In this document: piece by piece, positions 28,577 through 38,585 of the stretch
How positions within the stretch are numbered: the first letter of the stretch is position 1
How the letters are laid out: each line of letters starts with the position of its first letter
From: Globisporangium splendens
Lineage: Eukaryota; Oomycota; Peronosporomycetes; Pythiales; Pythiaceae
Reading direction: 5' to 3'
NCBI GenBank assembly: GCA_006386115.1
Contig: VFIW01000114.1
Span: 53,476 to 117,475, forward strand
Length of the DNA: 64,000 bases
Position numbers and translations under genes: made by a program
Notes under the pieces: model-generated
Database searches by the model: none
What the model saw: only the letters and a program-made list of their open reading frames with translations
What the model was told of the DNA's origin: nothing

Positions 28577-31500
28577 ATGAGTGGCGCACTGCTGCAGCCG
28601 CCCAAGACGTCGGCGGCCTCACCGCCGCGCTACGGCGCTGTACAGACTGATGCCAGCAGCTCCAAGACGCCTGCGGTCGGGGTCGGACCGCACGATGCGT
28701 CGTTCCTCTCGCGCATGCTCTTCTCGTACATCAACCCGCTGATGCAGGTGGGCAACGAGCGGCAGCTGCGCGTGGACGACATGTGGGAGCTCGAGGGCGC
28801 CAACACGTCGCTCGCGGCGTTCGAGACGTATAACGCGCAGTTCGTCAAGCACAATGGCTCGATCCCGCGTGCCATGGCGGCGGCGTACGGCCTCCCGTTC
28901 CTGTTGTGCGGGCTCGCGGCACTATTCTCGGCAAGCTGTGCAGTGTTTGCGCCCGCGGTGCTGCACCACGTGATCGACGCGTTCACGGCACCCGAGATCG
29001 ACGTCGAGGATTTGGTGCTGTGGCTTGGCACGTTCTTCGCTTCGCGCATCCTGAATGCAATCGTGTCGGCGCAAATGAGCTTCTACCTGCAGCTGGTCGC
29101 GATCCGCATGACCGTCGCGCTCAAATCGCTGCTCTTCCGCAAGGCGATCCGGCGAAGTACGCAGAGCAAGAACGACGTCCGCGCCGTCGACATCTCCAAC
29201 TTGTACACGTCGGACGTGAACAACATCTTGATGGCGGCGTTCCAGATCAACAGCCTCTGGATTCTGCCGCTGCAGATCATTGTCGTCGTGTACATGCTGT
29301 ACGACGTGATTGGACTCGCGGCGTTTGCTGGACTCACGGTCATCGGGTCTTCCATGCTAATCAGCTTTTTCATCGCGATCGCCATTGGCGGCTCGTTCAA
29401 GGACATCATGGCACGCAAGGATGCACGAATGAGGACCATCAAGGAGGCGTTCGGCGCGATCCAGATCGTCAAGTTCAACGCGTGGGAGGGCCAATTTGCA
29501 GAAAAGATCCGTGTCCTTCGTGTTTTCGAGCTGGAAGCTGTCGCCAGGTATCTCTACCTGATCTCAGCGTCGATCTTCGTGCTGTGGGCGTCGCCCATTT
29601 TCGTGTCCATGGTCTCGTTTGCGGTGTACTCGCTCGTCATGGACCAAATCCTGACGGCGGCGAAGGTGTTCACGGCCATCGCGCTGTTCAACGCCATCCG
29701 AGATCCTCTCCGAGACCTGCCGAACGTGATCCAGACGCTGATTCAAGCCCAGGTCTCGCTCACACGCATGGCCGAGTTCTTGGAGCTACACGAGTACGAC
29801 CCGACAAACGTGATCCGAGATGATCCTTCGCAGCCAGAAGACGTCGTCGTCGCGATTGAGAACGGTTCGTTTGGCTGGACCAAGGATACTCCGCTTCTCA
29901 AGAACGTGAACGTGACGGTGAAGAAAGGTGACTTGGTCGTAATTCATGGTGTTGTAGGTGGCGGCAAATCCTCGTTCTGCTCCGCTTTGCTGGGCGAAAT
30001 GGAGAAAATCTCGGGAAGCGTGTTCGTTCGAGGTCGTGTCGCGTACTACTCGCAGCAGACGTGGATCCAGAACATGACGATTCGCGACAACATCCTGTTT
30101 GGCAAAGAGTACGACAAGCAAAAGTACCAGGAAGTGCTGGATGCGTGTGGATTGTTGCCAGATCTAGCCCAGTTCCCGGGCGGTGACGCAACAGAGATTG
30201 GACAAAAGGGCGTGAACTTGTCTGGCGGCCAGAAAGCGCGCGTCAGTTTGGCGAGAGCGTGCTACTCGGATGCGGATATGTTCATCTTGGACTCGCCGCT
30301 CGCTGCCGTCGACGCGGTCGTGCAGAGTGAGATCTTCGGCAAGTGCATCTGCGGCTTGCTGGAGAACAAGACGATCGTTCTGGTGACCCACAGTCCCGAT
30401 ATCATCGCTTCGGATGCGGCAAACTACAAGATCCTGGTTGAAAATGGAGAGCTCAAGGGAAACCGATACGAACCGGAGAAACCACGTAGTTTGTACGCGC
30501 CGACGCTGTCCCCGCGGAAAATCAAGGAAGCTCATGAACACGAAACGGAGGAAAGCAAAGCTGCCATGACCGATGCTGGCCGCTTGGTCGGTGATGAAGG
30601 ACGTGGTGAGGGCCGCGTGTCCAAGACGGTGTTCCTGAACTACTTCAACGCAATCGGCGGCGCAAAAGTGTGCGTGTTCCTGATCATGACACAAATTGTG
30701 TGGCAGGTTTCCCAGGTGAGCAGCGACTTTTGGTTGAGCAACTGGACTGGCCAGAAGCTTGGTGTATACAACGAAGAAGAAACCGAGTACAACATGACCG
30801 TGTACGTGATCCTGAGCTCCAGTGCTGCGCTGATGGTTCTCGTTCGCACGCTCACGATCGCTATCGTCGGTCTCCGCGCCTCGAAACAGCTATTCGATGT
30901 GATGACTCGCGCGCTGCTCAATGCTCCGCTGCGGTTCTTTGACGCAAACCCGATCGGTCGCATCGTGAATCGCTACGGGGACGACGTGTCGACCGTCGAT
31001 TTCAATCTACCGATCGCATTCGGCTCCTTCTTGTCAATTTTCTTCTTCACGGTGTTCCAACTCGCGACGGCTGTGCATACAGTGAGTTTCTTGGGCTTCT
31101 TGATCATCCCACTTATCTACATGTACGTCAAAGTGGCCAACTTTTTCCTTGGACCGTCTCGAGAGGTCTCGCGAATAATGAAGACGACAGCGTCGCCAGT
31201 TCTGAGTCACGTCAACGAGTCGGAGGAAGGGGTCGCGCTCATTCGAGCCTTTGGTCCAGAGTACGTGGAGCGGTCGCTGGCTGAGAACTTTGCGCGAATT
31301 GACGTGAACAATAAGGTGTGGCTGGTGATGAACGTCAGCCGGCAGTGGTTCCAGGTTCGCATGCAGCTGCTCGGATGTGGTGTCGTCATCGTCGTGGTGT
31401 CTTCTCTGGTGTATCTTCGAGACTTTGTCACGCCTGGTCTCGTTGGTTTGGCATTCACGTACGCACTCAGTGTCGATGCTCGTCTCTCGTACTTGGTGCA

Positions 31501-32365
31501 AATTTGGTCGTGGTTCGAGATGATGATGGTCAGTCCCGAACGCATCTTGGAGTACGCCGATATCCCAGCAGAAGGCTCAGAGAAGGTTCTGGTGATCGAG
31601 CCATCTGCTGAATGGCCTCACCAAGGTTCAATCAAGTTTGAAAACGTCGTCTTCAGCTACAAGGAAGGTGCTCCAGCTGTGCTCAAGGGACTCTCGTTCG
31701 ACATCAAGAACAACGAGAAGATCGGTATTGTCGGTCGAACTGGCGCTGGCAAGTCCAGTCTCACCATGGCACTCTTCCGAATTAATGAGTTGGATGCTGG
31801 TCGTATCCTGATCGACGGCGAAGACATCTCGACCATGCCTCTGCGTTCTTTGCGCTCCAAATTGTCGATCATCCCTCAATCGCCAGTCTTGTTCAAAGGA
31901 ACCCTCCGTGCCTACATGGACCCGTTCGATGAGTTCACGGACGCAGAGATCTGGTCGGCGTTCGAAAAGGTCGAGATGAAGGAACAGATCGGTGCGTTGG
32001 AGAACCAGTTGTCGTACGAGTTGAGCGAGAATGGCGAGAACTTCAGTGTGGGCGAGCGTCAGATGCTGTGCATGGCTCGTGCGTTGTTGACGCAGACTCG
32101 CATTGTGGTGATGGATGAGGCGACGGCGTCGATCGACCATGCGACGGAGAAGAAGTTGCAGACGATGATCGATCGCGACTTCAAGGACGCGACGGTGCTG
32201 ACGATCGCGCATCGTCTGGCTACCGTGTTGGAGTCGGATCGCATTATGGTGTTGAGCGACGGGAATGTGGTGGAGTTTGATTCGCCGACTAATTTGGTGA
32301 AGGACTCGAAGGGTGTGTTTTACGAGTTGGCGAGAGAAGGCGGGTACTTGGATCGTTTGCTTTAG
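28577..32365 (+). CDS. ABCC transporter, paralog C (duplicate of B)
   Basis: A 1,262-residue MRP-type exporter, a recent copy of B: all positions correspond at an offset of exactly 4,478 bp and I found no difference before the last codons. Its end (LDRLL) and 3' flank match gene D rather than A or B, so C keeps the ancestral B tail while B received the A tail. Motifs are those of B (NBD1 GVVGGGKSS, LSGGQ, DSPLAAVD; NBD2 GRTGAGKSS, FSVGER, DEATASID). Promoter and leader are also duplicated, so B and C should be expressed alike. Identity this high could hide an assembly artefact, but the different 3' flanks argue that both copies are real. Confidence 0.93.
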   Translation: MSGALLQPPKTSAASPPRYGAVQTDASSSKTPAVGVGPHDASFLSRMLFSYINPLMQVGNERQLRVDDMWELEGANTSLAAFETYNAQFVKHNGSIPRAMAAAYGLPFLLCGLAALFSASCAVFAPAVLHHVIDAFTAPEIDVEDLVLWLGTFFASRILNAIVSAQMSFYLQLVAIRMTVALKSLLFRKAIRRSTQSKNDVRAVDISNLYTSDVNNILMAAFQINSLWILPLQIIVVVYMLYDVIGLAAFAGLTVIGSSMLISFFIAIAIGGSFKDIMARKDARMRTIKEAFGAIQIVKFNAWEGQFAEKIRVLRVFELEAVARYLYLISASIFVLWASPIFVSMVSFAVYSLVMDQILTAAKVFTAIALFNAIRDPLRDLPNVIQTLIQAQVSLTRMAEFLELHEYDPTNVIRDDPSQPEDVVVAIENGSFGWTKDTPLLKNVNVTVKKGDLVVIHGVVGGGKSSFCSALLGEMEKISGSVFVRGRVAYYSQQTWIQNMTIRDNILFGKEYDKQKYQEVLDACGLLPDLAQFPGGDATEIGQKGVNLSGGQKARVSLARACYSDADMFILDSPLAAVDAVVQSEIFGKCICGLLENKTIVLVTHSPDIIASDAANYKILVENGELKGNRYEPEKPRSLYAPTLSPRKIKEAHEHETEESKAAMTDAGRLVGDEGRGEGRVSKTVFLNYFNAIGGAKVCVFLIMTQIVWQVSQVSSDFWLSNWTGQKLGVYNEEETEYNMTVYVILSSSAALMVLVRTLTIAIVGLRASKQLFDVMTRALLNAPLRFFDANPIGRIVNRYGDDVSTVDFNLPIAFGSFLSIFFFTVFQLATAVHTVSFLGFLIIPLIYMYVKVANFFLGPSREVSRIMKTTASPVLSHVNESEEGVALIRAFGPEYVERSLAENFARIDVNNKVWLVMNVSRQWFQVRMQLLGCGVVIVVVSSLVYLRDFVTPGLVGLAFTYALSVDARLSYLVQIWSWFEMMMVSPERILEYADIPAEGSEKVLVIEPSAEWPHQGSIKFENVVFSYKEGAPAVLKGLSFDIKNNEKIGIVGRTGAGKSSLTMALFRINELDAGRILIDGEDISTMPLRSLRSKLSIIPQSPVLFKGTLRAYMDPFDEFTDAEIWSAFEKVEMKEQIGALENQLSYELSENGENFSVGERQMLCMARALLTQTRIVVMDEATASIDHATEKKLQTMIDRDFKDATVLTIAHRLATVLESDRIMVLSDGNVVEFDSPTNLVKDSKGVFYELAREGGYLDRLL

Positions 32366-32831
32366 ACTTGCTGTAAGTGTGTGCGGGAGAATAGACTTGA
32401 TGTTGGAACGTTGATGCTGTTTCGTGCTCCTCCGGATGCATCGTGCACAGTTGAGGTGAGTTCTGTCAGCTGTATGGCTCATAGTCTGCGTGTGTTTGTC
32501 CTTCTTATGGTGTCCTGTTCGCCATGTCAGCGTTTGTTGCTGACACACACTCATCAAGTGGTTCAGTGAGGATGATGAGTCAGCGATTCGATCGTGCATA
32601 AACGGGTCCCAAACACGGAATGATGGTACCGGAATGATGGTACCGGAATGACGGTCTTACCACCAAAATCGACGTGCAGCGTTCTGATTGGCTGGCTTAA
32701 TCTCTTTTGTGATGGGAACTGAAGTCCCCATCTCAGCACTGAGCAGCTCGGTTAAACGACTTTACGAGCGCCACCAGACGCGTCCATTCCGTCTCCTTGC
32801 AACTGGCGCAAGTGGTGATTATGACCTCTCA
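32366..32831 (+). other. C-D intergenic region
   Basis: The first 267 bp or so (32366-32632) are the same as the 3' flanks of D (36685-36951) and E. Then a short repeat GGAATGATGGTACC occurs twice (about 32620-32650). A CTGATTGGCTGG (reverse CCAAT) lies near 32676. No gene is seen. Confidence 0.75.
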
Positions 32832-32847
32832 CCTCATTCTTTAATTT
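32832..32847 (+). promoter_or_regulatory. Inr/FPR core promoter of gene D
   Basis: CCTCATTCTTTAATTT fits 14 of 16 positions of the oomycete core GCTCATTYYNCAWTTT. The predicted start A is at 32836, giving a 63-nt leader. It is one of the two best matches in the window. Confidence 0.65.
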
Positions 32848-32898
32848 GCTCTGCTTCCATCAAGTGGCCAGTGGGGAAACAAGAACGCACCAGGCACC

Positions 32899-35800
32899 AT
32901 GAGCAGTAGCACCTCGTTGCTGCAGGTGCCGACCAACAACGGCTACGGATCCCTTCGTAGCAACGGAAATAGTCCGATCATCAAGGGTAGACCCAGCGAT
33001 GCGTCCTTTCTCTCGCGGATGCTGTTTTCGTTCGCGAACCCTTTGTTCCGACTCGGCAACCAGCGACAGCTGAATATTGAAGACTTGTGGGAGCTCGCTA
33101 GCGAGAACGAGTCGTCCACTGCGTACGCAAAGTACAAGACCCAGTATGACAAGCACAACGGATCGATCACCAAGGCGCTTGCGTCCACGTATGGCTTTCC
33201 GTTCGTGCTGTGTGGGCTTGCGGCGTTTTTCTCGGCCGCGTGTGCTGTGTTTGCGCCAGCAGTGCTGCATCACGTGATCGACGCGTTCACGGCACCAGAA
33301 ATTGACGTCGAAGACTTGACGATGTGGCTCGGCGTCTTCTTTGCGTCGCGGCTCATCGACTCGATTGTGATCGCGCAGATGGGATACTACCTCGAGTTGC
33401 TCGCGCTTCGGCTGACGGTGGCGTTGAAGTCGCTGCTTTTCCGCAAAGCTATTCGAAGAAGCCTGAAGAGCAAGAGTATTGCCAAGACCGTTGACATCTC
33501 GAACCTGTACACGTCCGACGTTGACAGTATCTTATGGGCTGCGTACCAGCTAAACGATCTCTGGATCATGCCACTCCAGATCGCCGTCGTCATCTACATG
33601 CTGTATGCCGTCATCGGTCTGGCTGCGTTTGCTGGGCTCAGTGTCATCGGTATCTCGATGCTCGCCAGCTTCTTTGTGGCGAAGCTCATCGGAAAGACGT
33701 ACCAAGAGCTCATGGCGCGCAAGGACGACCGTATGAAGACCATCAAGGAAGTGTTTGGCGCGATCCAGATCGTCAAGTTCAACGCGTGGGAGAGCCAATT
33801 CGCGGACAAAATTCAACGACAGCGAAAACTGGAACTGTCGGCGCTCGTCAAGCTTCTCTATTGTGTCTCGGCGTCGGTGTTCATTCTGTGGACGTCGCCA
33901 ATTTTCGTGTCGATCGTGTCGTTTGCCGTGTATGCACTCGTGATGGGTCAGGCGCTGACAGCTGCAAAAGTGTTTACGGCCATTGCGCTGTTCAATGCGA
34001 TCCGCGACCCATTGCGCGACTTCCCAGGCGTCATTCAAACGTGTATCCGGGCGAAGGTGTCGCTCACTCGCATGCGGGAGTACCTTGAGCTGGACGAGTA
34101 CGACACGAAAAACATCGCGCGCTCGGAAGAGCCAGGCGAGCCCTACGGCACTGCTATCACGGTTGAAAATGGCAGCTTCGGATGGAGCAAAGACACTCCA
34201 ATCTTGAAAAATGTGAACTTGAAAGTTGAAAATGGCGACTTGGTCATAGTTCATGGTGCCGTCGGGGCGGGTAAATCGTCGCTTTGCTCAGCTCTTCTCG
34301 GTGAAATGGACAAGATCTCGGGGTGTGTATTCGTGCGCGGCCGTGTCGCGTACTACTCGCAGCAGACGTGGATTCAGAACATGACGATTCGCGAGAACAT
34401 CTTGTTTGGCAACAGCTACGACCACAAGAGGTACCAAAAAGTGCTTGATGCGTGTGGTCTACTCCCGGATCTAGCCGAGTTCCCTGGTGGCGATGCGACC
34501 GAGATCGGTCAAAAAGGAATCAACTTGTCTGGTGGTCAGAAAGCGCGCGTGGGTCTCGCAAGAGCGTGCTACTCGGATGCCGACGTCTTCATTTTGGATT
34601 CCCCACTAGCGGCTGTCGATGCTGTGGTGCAGAGTGAGATCTTCAAGAAATGCATCTGCGGTCTGTTGGCTGACAAAACGGTCGTTCTGGTGACCCACAG
34701 TCCCGATATCATCGCGTCGGATGCTGTCAACTACAAGGTTCTCGTGGACAACGGTAAATTGACTGGCGAGAGACACAACGTCGCCAACCCTCGCAGTAGT
34801 TACGCGCTGTCGAATCCTTCCTCTTGCAGTGTGGTGAAAGAGGCAGCGTACGCGCTCGAAACCGATCTAGCCTGTAAGGCTGCCAAGGCCGACGCTGGAC
34901 GCTTGGTCGACGACGAGGTGCGCGTAGACGGCCGGGTGTCGAAGCGAGTGTTTCTGGAATACGTCAATGCAGCAGGCGGCTGGAAGGTCTGTTTTCTCCT
35001 CGTACTCGTACAGACGTTGTGGCAAAGTCTCCAGATCGGCAGCGACTTGTGGCTGAGTCACTGGACGGGCCAAAAGAATGCGGCTCTCAGCATTGGCACG
35101 ACCGAGTACAACATGACGATCTACGCCCTTCTGAGTGGCGGCAGCGCGCTGATGGTGCTTGCACGAACGGTAGTCGTTGCAATCGGTGGCCTCCACGCCT
35201 CGCGTCACTTCTTTGACCGCATGACAAGCGCGCTGTTGAAGGCTCCGCTGCGCTTCTTTGACGCGAATCCAATCGGTAGAATTGTAAATCGCTTCAGCGA
35301 CGACGTGTCGGTGATCGACTTTGATCTCCAGTTCTCGTTTGGCTCGCTCTCTGTGAGATTGTTCTTCACGGTCTTCCAGCTCGCGACGGCTGTGTACGTG
35401 GTGAGCTACCTGGGCTTTTTGATCCTCCCTCTCATCTTCATTTATGTCAACGTGGTGCAGTTTTACCTCGCTCCCTCTCGGGAGGTTTCACGCCTCATGA
35501 AAACCACCGCGTCACCGGTCTTGAGCCATGTGAGCGAATCTGAGGAAGGCGTCGCGGTCATTCGCGCGTTCGGTTCTGAGTACATTGAGCGCGCATTTGC
35601 TGAAAACTTTCGCCGCGTCGACGAGAACAACAAGGTTCGGTTCGTTCTCAACGTCGTCCGACAGTGGTTTCAATTGCGCATGCAGTTGCTTGGCTGTGGC
35701 GTCGTGATCGTAGTTGTGTCGTCGCTCGTATATCTCCGTGATTTCCTCTCGCCTGGTCTCGTGGGACTTGCGTTCAGCTATGCACTTGGTGTTGATGGGC

Positions 35801-36684
35801 GCCTCTCGACACTCGTTCAGGCTTGGTCATGGGTTGAAATCGAGATGGTCAGTCCCGAACGCATCTTGGAGTACGTCGCAATCCCAGCTGAAGGATCCAA
35901 GCAGCCACTGGTAATCGAACCTTCGCTCGAGTGGCCACGCCACGGCTCGATCAAGTTTGAAAACGTCGTCTTCAGCTACAAGGAAGGTGCTCCAGCTGTG
36001 CTCAAGGGACTCTCGTTCGACATCAAGAACAACGAGAAGATCGGTATCGTCGGTCGAACTGGCGCTGGCAAGTCCAGTCTCACCATGGCACTCTTCCGAA
36101 TTAATGAGTTGGATGCTGGTCGTATCCTGATCGACGGCGAAGACATCTCGACCATGCCTCTGCGTTCTTTGCGCTCCAAGTTGTCGATCATCCCTCAATC
36201 GCCAGTCTTGTTCAAGGGAACACTGCGTGCCTACATGGACCCGTTCGATGAGTTCACGGACGCAGAGATCTGGTCGGCGTTCGAAAAGGTCGAGATGAAG
36301 GAACAGATCGGTGCGTTGGAGAACCAGTTGTCGTACGAGTTGAGCGAGAATGGCGAGAACTTCAGTGTGGGCGAGCGTCAGATGCTGTGCATGGCTCGTG
36401 CGTTGTTGACGCAGACTCGCATTGTGGTGATGGATGAGGCGACGGCGTCGATCGACCATGCGACGGAGAAGAAGTTGCAGACGATGATCGATCGCGACTT
36501 CAAGGACGCGACGGTGCTGACGATCGCGCATCGTCTGGCGACCGTGTTGGAGTCGGATCGCATTATGGTGTTGAGCGACGGGAATGTGGTGGAGTTTGAT
36601 TCGCCGACTAATTTGGTGAAGGACTCGAAGGGTGTGTTTTACGAGTTGGCGAGAGAAGGCGGGTACTTGGATCGTTTGCTTTAG
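32899..36684 (+). CDS. ABCC transporter, paralog D
   Basis: A 1,261-residue MRP-type exporter with TMD1-NBD1-TMD2-NBD2. NBD1 has Walker A GAVGAGKSS near 453, LSGGQ near 544 and Walker B FILDSPLAAVD near 563; NBD2 has GRTGAGKSS near 1053, FSVGER and VVMDEATASID. The linker after NBD1 differs most from the other paralogs (a Ser/Cys-containing SNPSSCSVVKEAAYALE stretch). The NBD2 tail is identical in protein to A, B, C and E, with silent differences that group it with A and F at one site (AAGGGAACACTG). From 36541 through the 3' flank it is the exact inverse of gene E and its flank. Substrate unknown. Confidence 0.95.
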   Translation: MSSSTSLLQVPTNNGYGSLRSNGNSPIIKGRPSDASFLSRMLFSFANPLFRLGNQRQLNIEDLWELASENESSTAYAKYKTQYDKHNGSITKALASTYGFPFVLCGLAAFFSAACAVFAPAVLHHVIDAFTAPEIDVEDLTMWLGVFFASRLIDSIVIAQMGYYLELLALRLTVALKSLLFRKAIRRSLKSKSIAKTVDISNLYTSDVDSILWAAYQLNDLWIMPLQIAVVIYMLYAVIGLAAFAGLSVIGISMLASFFVAKLIGKTYQELMARKDDRMKTIKEVFGAIQIVKFNAWESQFADKIQRQRKLELSALVKLLYCVSASVFILWTSPIFVSIVSFAVYALVMGQALTAAKVFTAIALFNAIRDPLRDFPGVIQTCIRAKVSLTRMREYLELDEYDTKNIARSEEPGEPYGTAITVENGSFGWSKDTPILKNVNLKVENGDLVIVHGAVGAGKSSLCSALLGEMDKISGCVFVRGRVAYYSQQTWIQNMTIRENILFGNSYDHKRYQKVLDACGLLPDLAEFPGGDATEIGQKGINLSGGQKARVGLARACYSDADVFILDSPLAAVDAVVQSEIFKKCICGLLADKTVVLVTHSPDIIASDAVNYKVLVDNGKLTGERHNVANPRSSYALSNPSSCSVVKEAAYALETDLACKAAKADAGRLVDDEVRVDGRVSKRVFLEYVNAAGGWKVCFLLVLVQTLWQSLQIGSDLWLSHWTGQKNAALSIGTTEYNMTIYALLSGGSALMVLARTVVVAIGGLHASRHFFDRMTSALLKAPLRFFDANPIGRIVNRFSDDVSVIDFDLQFSFGSLSVRLFFTVFQLATAVYVVSYLGFLILPLIFIYVNVVQFYLAPSREVSRLMKTTASPVLSHVSESEEGVAVIRAFGSEYIERAFAENFRRVDENNKVRFVLNVVRQWFQLRMQLLGCGVVIVVVSSLVYLRDFLSPGLVGLAFSYALGVDGRLSTLVQAWSWVEIEMVSPERILEYVAIPAEGSKQPLVIEPSLEWPRHGSIKFENVVFSYKEGAPAVLKGLSFDIKNNEKIGIVGRTGAGKSSLTMALFRINELDAGRILIDGEDISTMPLRSLRSKLSIIPQSPVLFKGTLRAYMDPFDEFTDAEIWSAFEKVEMKEQIGALENQLSYELSENGENFSVGERQMLCMARALLTQTRIVVMDEATASIDHATEKKLQTMIDRDFKDATVLTIAHRLATVLESDRIMVLSDGNVVEFDSPTNLVKDSKGVFYELAREGGYLDRLL

Positions 36685-37498
36685 ACTTGCTGTAAGTGTG
36701 TGCGGGAGAATAGACTTGATGTTGGAACGTTGATGCTGTTTCGTGCTCCTCCGGATGCATCGTGCACAGTTGAGGTGAGTTCTGTCAGCTGTATGGCTCA
36801 TAGTCTGCGTGTGTTTGTCCTTCTTATGGTGTCCTGTTCGCCATGTCAGCGTTTGTTGCTGACACACACTCATCAAGTGGTTCAGTGAGGATGATGAGTC
36901 AGCGATTCGATCGTGCATAAACGGGTCCCAAACACGGAATGATGGTACCGAAATGGCTCTCAAATTGCTGCTGCTTTGGGGAGATTCCGCTCCGTATCTA
37001 AAATTACTCTAATACCTATTTTTCGCACTAAAAAGCTGCTATTTCGAAAGAACTAAATTTATCAACAAAATTTTTGCGGAGCACAAAAATAGGGATGAAA
37101 TAGTTTGTAGGGATTTCATAGATGTATACTAAATTTAGTATTATTCGTAATCGTACATATAATATGCTGGCGACAAAAATAGGCGTGAACATGCACTTGA
37201 ACGGGAAACTGGCGGCAGCACAGCTTGAAAGGCAAGCTGGCTTCGTCTGCAACTAAAGGAATTCTTGGAATGAGGACAACGTCACCGCGACGGCTGCCGG
37301 TCGTGATCGCGGCTTCGATGCAGTGACGCCGTCGTTGATGCACTTGAAGTCTAGTACCGTTACAGAGCCCTTGTTTGCAGTTATTGTTTCTCAACAGCAC
37401 AATCGGAGCACCCACTTTCAGTCACAATTTATGTGGTGGCATTCCGGAAAGGTTGGATGTGTCAAGAAACTCAGCAGGAAACATGTACAGATCAATGC
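36685..37498. repeat. 3' flank of gene D: left arm of an inverted repeat
   Basis: No gene is seen. The first 267 bp also follow gene C; the remaining 547 bp occur only here and, inverted, at 45525-46071. Positions pair as x and 83023-x with no gap or mismatch that I could find from 36541 to 37498. The AT-rich part (about 36990-37160) has no recognisable coding or structural element. Confidence 0.88.
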
Positions 37499-37855
37499 TG
37501 TAATGGGCTATTCCTAGCCATTACATGAAGGTGGATCTGTTCCCAGATCTAGTGTGCCACACACCACCTTCAGTGTGCATTGTGGAGAGACAAATAACAA
37601 AGGGATTACAGTACGACAGTCCCCACATGCACATGTGACGTCATCCCATGACGTCACGAGCGTTCTCTGTGCTGATCAGTCCAGAATGTTGTTCACATGT
37701 ACTAATCAGTACAGAGTGATGACATTCATGTACTAATCAAGTACTGAGTGATGGTTCCTACTTGGGGAACTGCACTGGTGATGAGACCGACGTGTGTCTG
37801 CCACCTAAAGTGAGTGGCTGTAGCCACTCACTTTGCAGGGAGTTTTCCACGGGAC
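37499..37855 (+). repeat. Truncated G-family LTR in forward orientation
   Basis: It begins TGTAATGGGCTATTCC like a gypsy LTR 5' end and covers only U3, stopping after CCACGGGAC. It is the inverted counterpart of the outer part of the G2 5' LTR (about 45167-45524), with roughly eight differences and one 1-nt indel. Two bases (CC) separate it from the G2 3' LTR end at 37858, so two LTRs meet in opposite orientation. Confidence 0.88.
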
Positions 37856-37857
37856 CC

Positions 37858-38509
37858 TGTAATGGGGTGCTGTTCACAACAGTCCCTCAAACATGGCACA
37901 CACGCTTGTGCCAGAGGAAGCGATTCTTACAGAGAACCTGGAGAGAAGACGACTTGAGGGCTTGAAGGAAAATTTGCAACTGAATTGAAAAGGTTATGGT
38001 TCCTGTCGCTACTTGTAAATGAACCCCAAGGGCTCCTACACGTTTTATAACGAAAACCTAGACATACACAATAAAACCTATGAATCTGATATATAAAACC
38101 TTGGGTACACTGAGGTTGAACCTACGGGATCTTCGATAAACTTGAACTTGAAGTCCCGTGGAAAATTCCCTGCAAAGTGATTGGCTACAGCCACTCACTT
38201 CAGGTGGCAGACACACCTCGGTCTCATCACCAGTGCAGTTTCCCAAGTAGGAACCATCACTCAGTACTTGATTAGTACATGGATGTCATTACTCTGTACT
38301 GATTAGTACATGTGAACAACATTCTGCACTGATCAGCACAGAGAGCGCTCGTGACGTCATGGGATGACGCCACATGTGCATGTGGGGACTGTCGTACTGT
38401 AATCCCTTTGTTAATTGTCTCTCCACAATGCACACTGAAGGTGGTGTGTTCGACACTAAAGTAGGACACAGCCGCACCTTCATGTAATGGCTAGGTATAG
38501 CCCATTACA
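37858..38509 (-). repeat. G2 3' LTR
   Basis: A 652-bp LTR, TG...CA on both strands, preceded in element sense by the purine-rich TTTAAGGAGGGGATGA. Its R/U5 part resembles G1 more than the G2 5' LTR does. One of the two TGACGTCA sites is mutated (TGACGCCA near 38365). Confidence 0.9.
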
Positions 38510-38566
38510 TCATCCCCTCCTTAAAGTCACAAGTACCTTGCGTACTTTTGCAGACCTTTCGGAGCA

Positions 38567-38582
38567 GTTCACTTTCCAATCG
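38567..38582 (+). promoter_or_regulatory. Inr/FPR-like core promoter on the strand opposite to G2
   Basis: GTTCACTTTCCAATCG matches 12 of 16 positions of the oomycete core. It lies just inside the 3' LTR, with predicted start A at 38571, 15 nt before the ATG of the antisense ORF. Confidence 0.4.
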
Positions 38583-38585
38583 GCC

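Noticed and set aside
38058..38470. Short ORFs inside the LTRs (also at 17666-18140, 37554-37965 and 45287-45469)
   Set aside because: They recur in every LTR copy, are not conserved in length, and lie in U3/R regulatory sequence.
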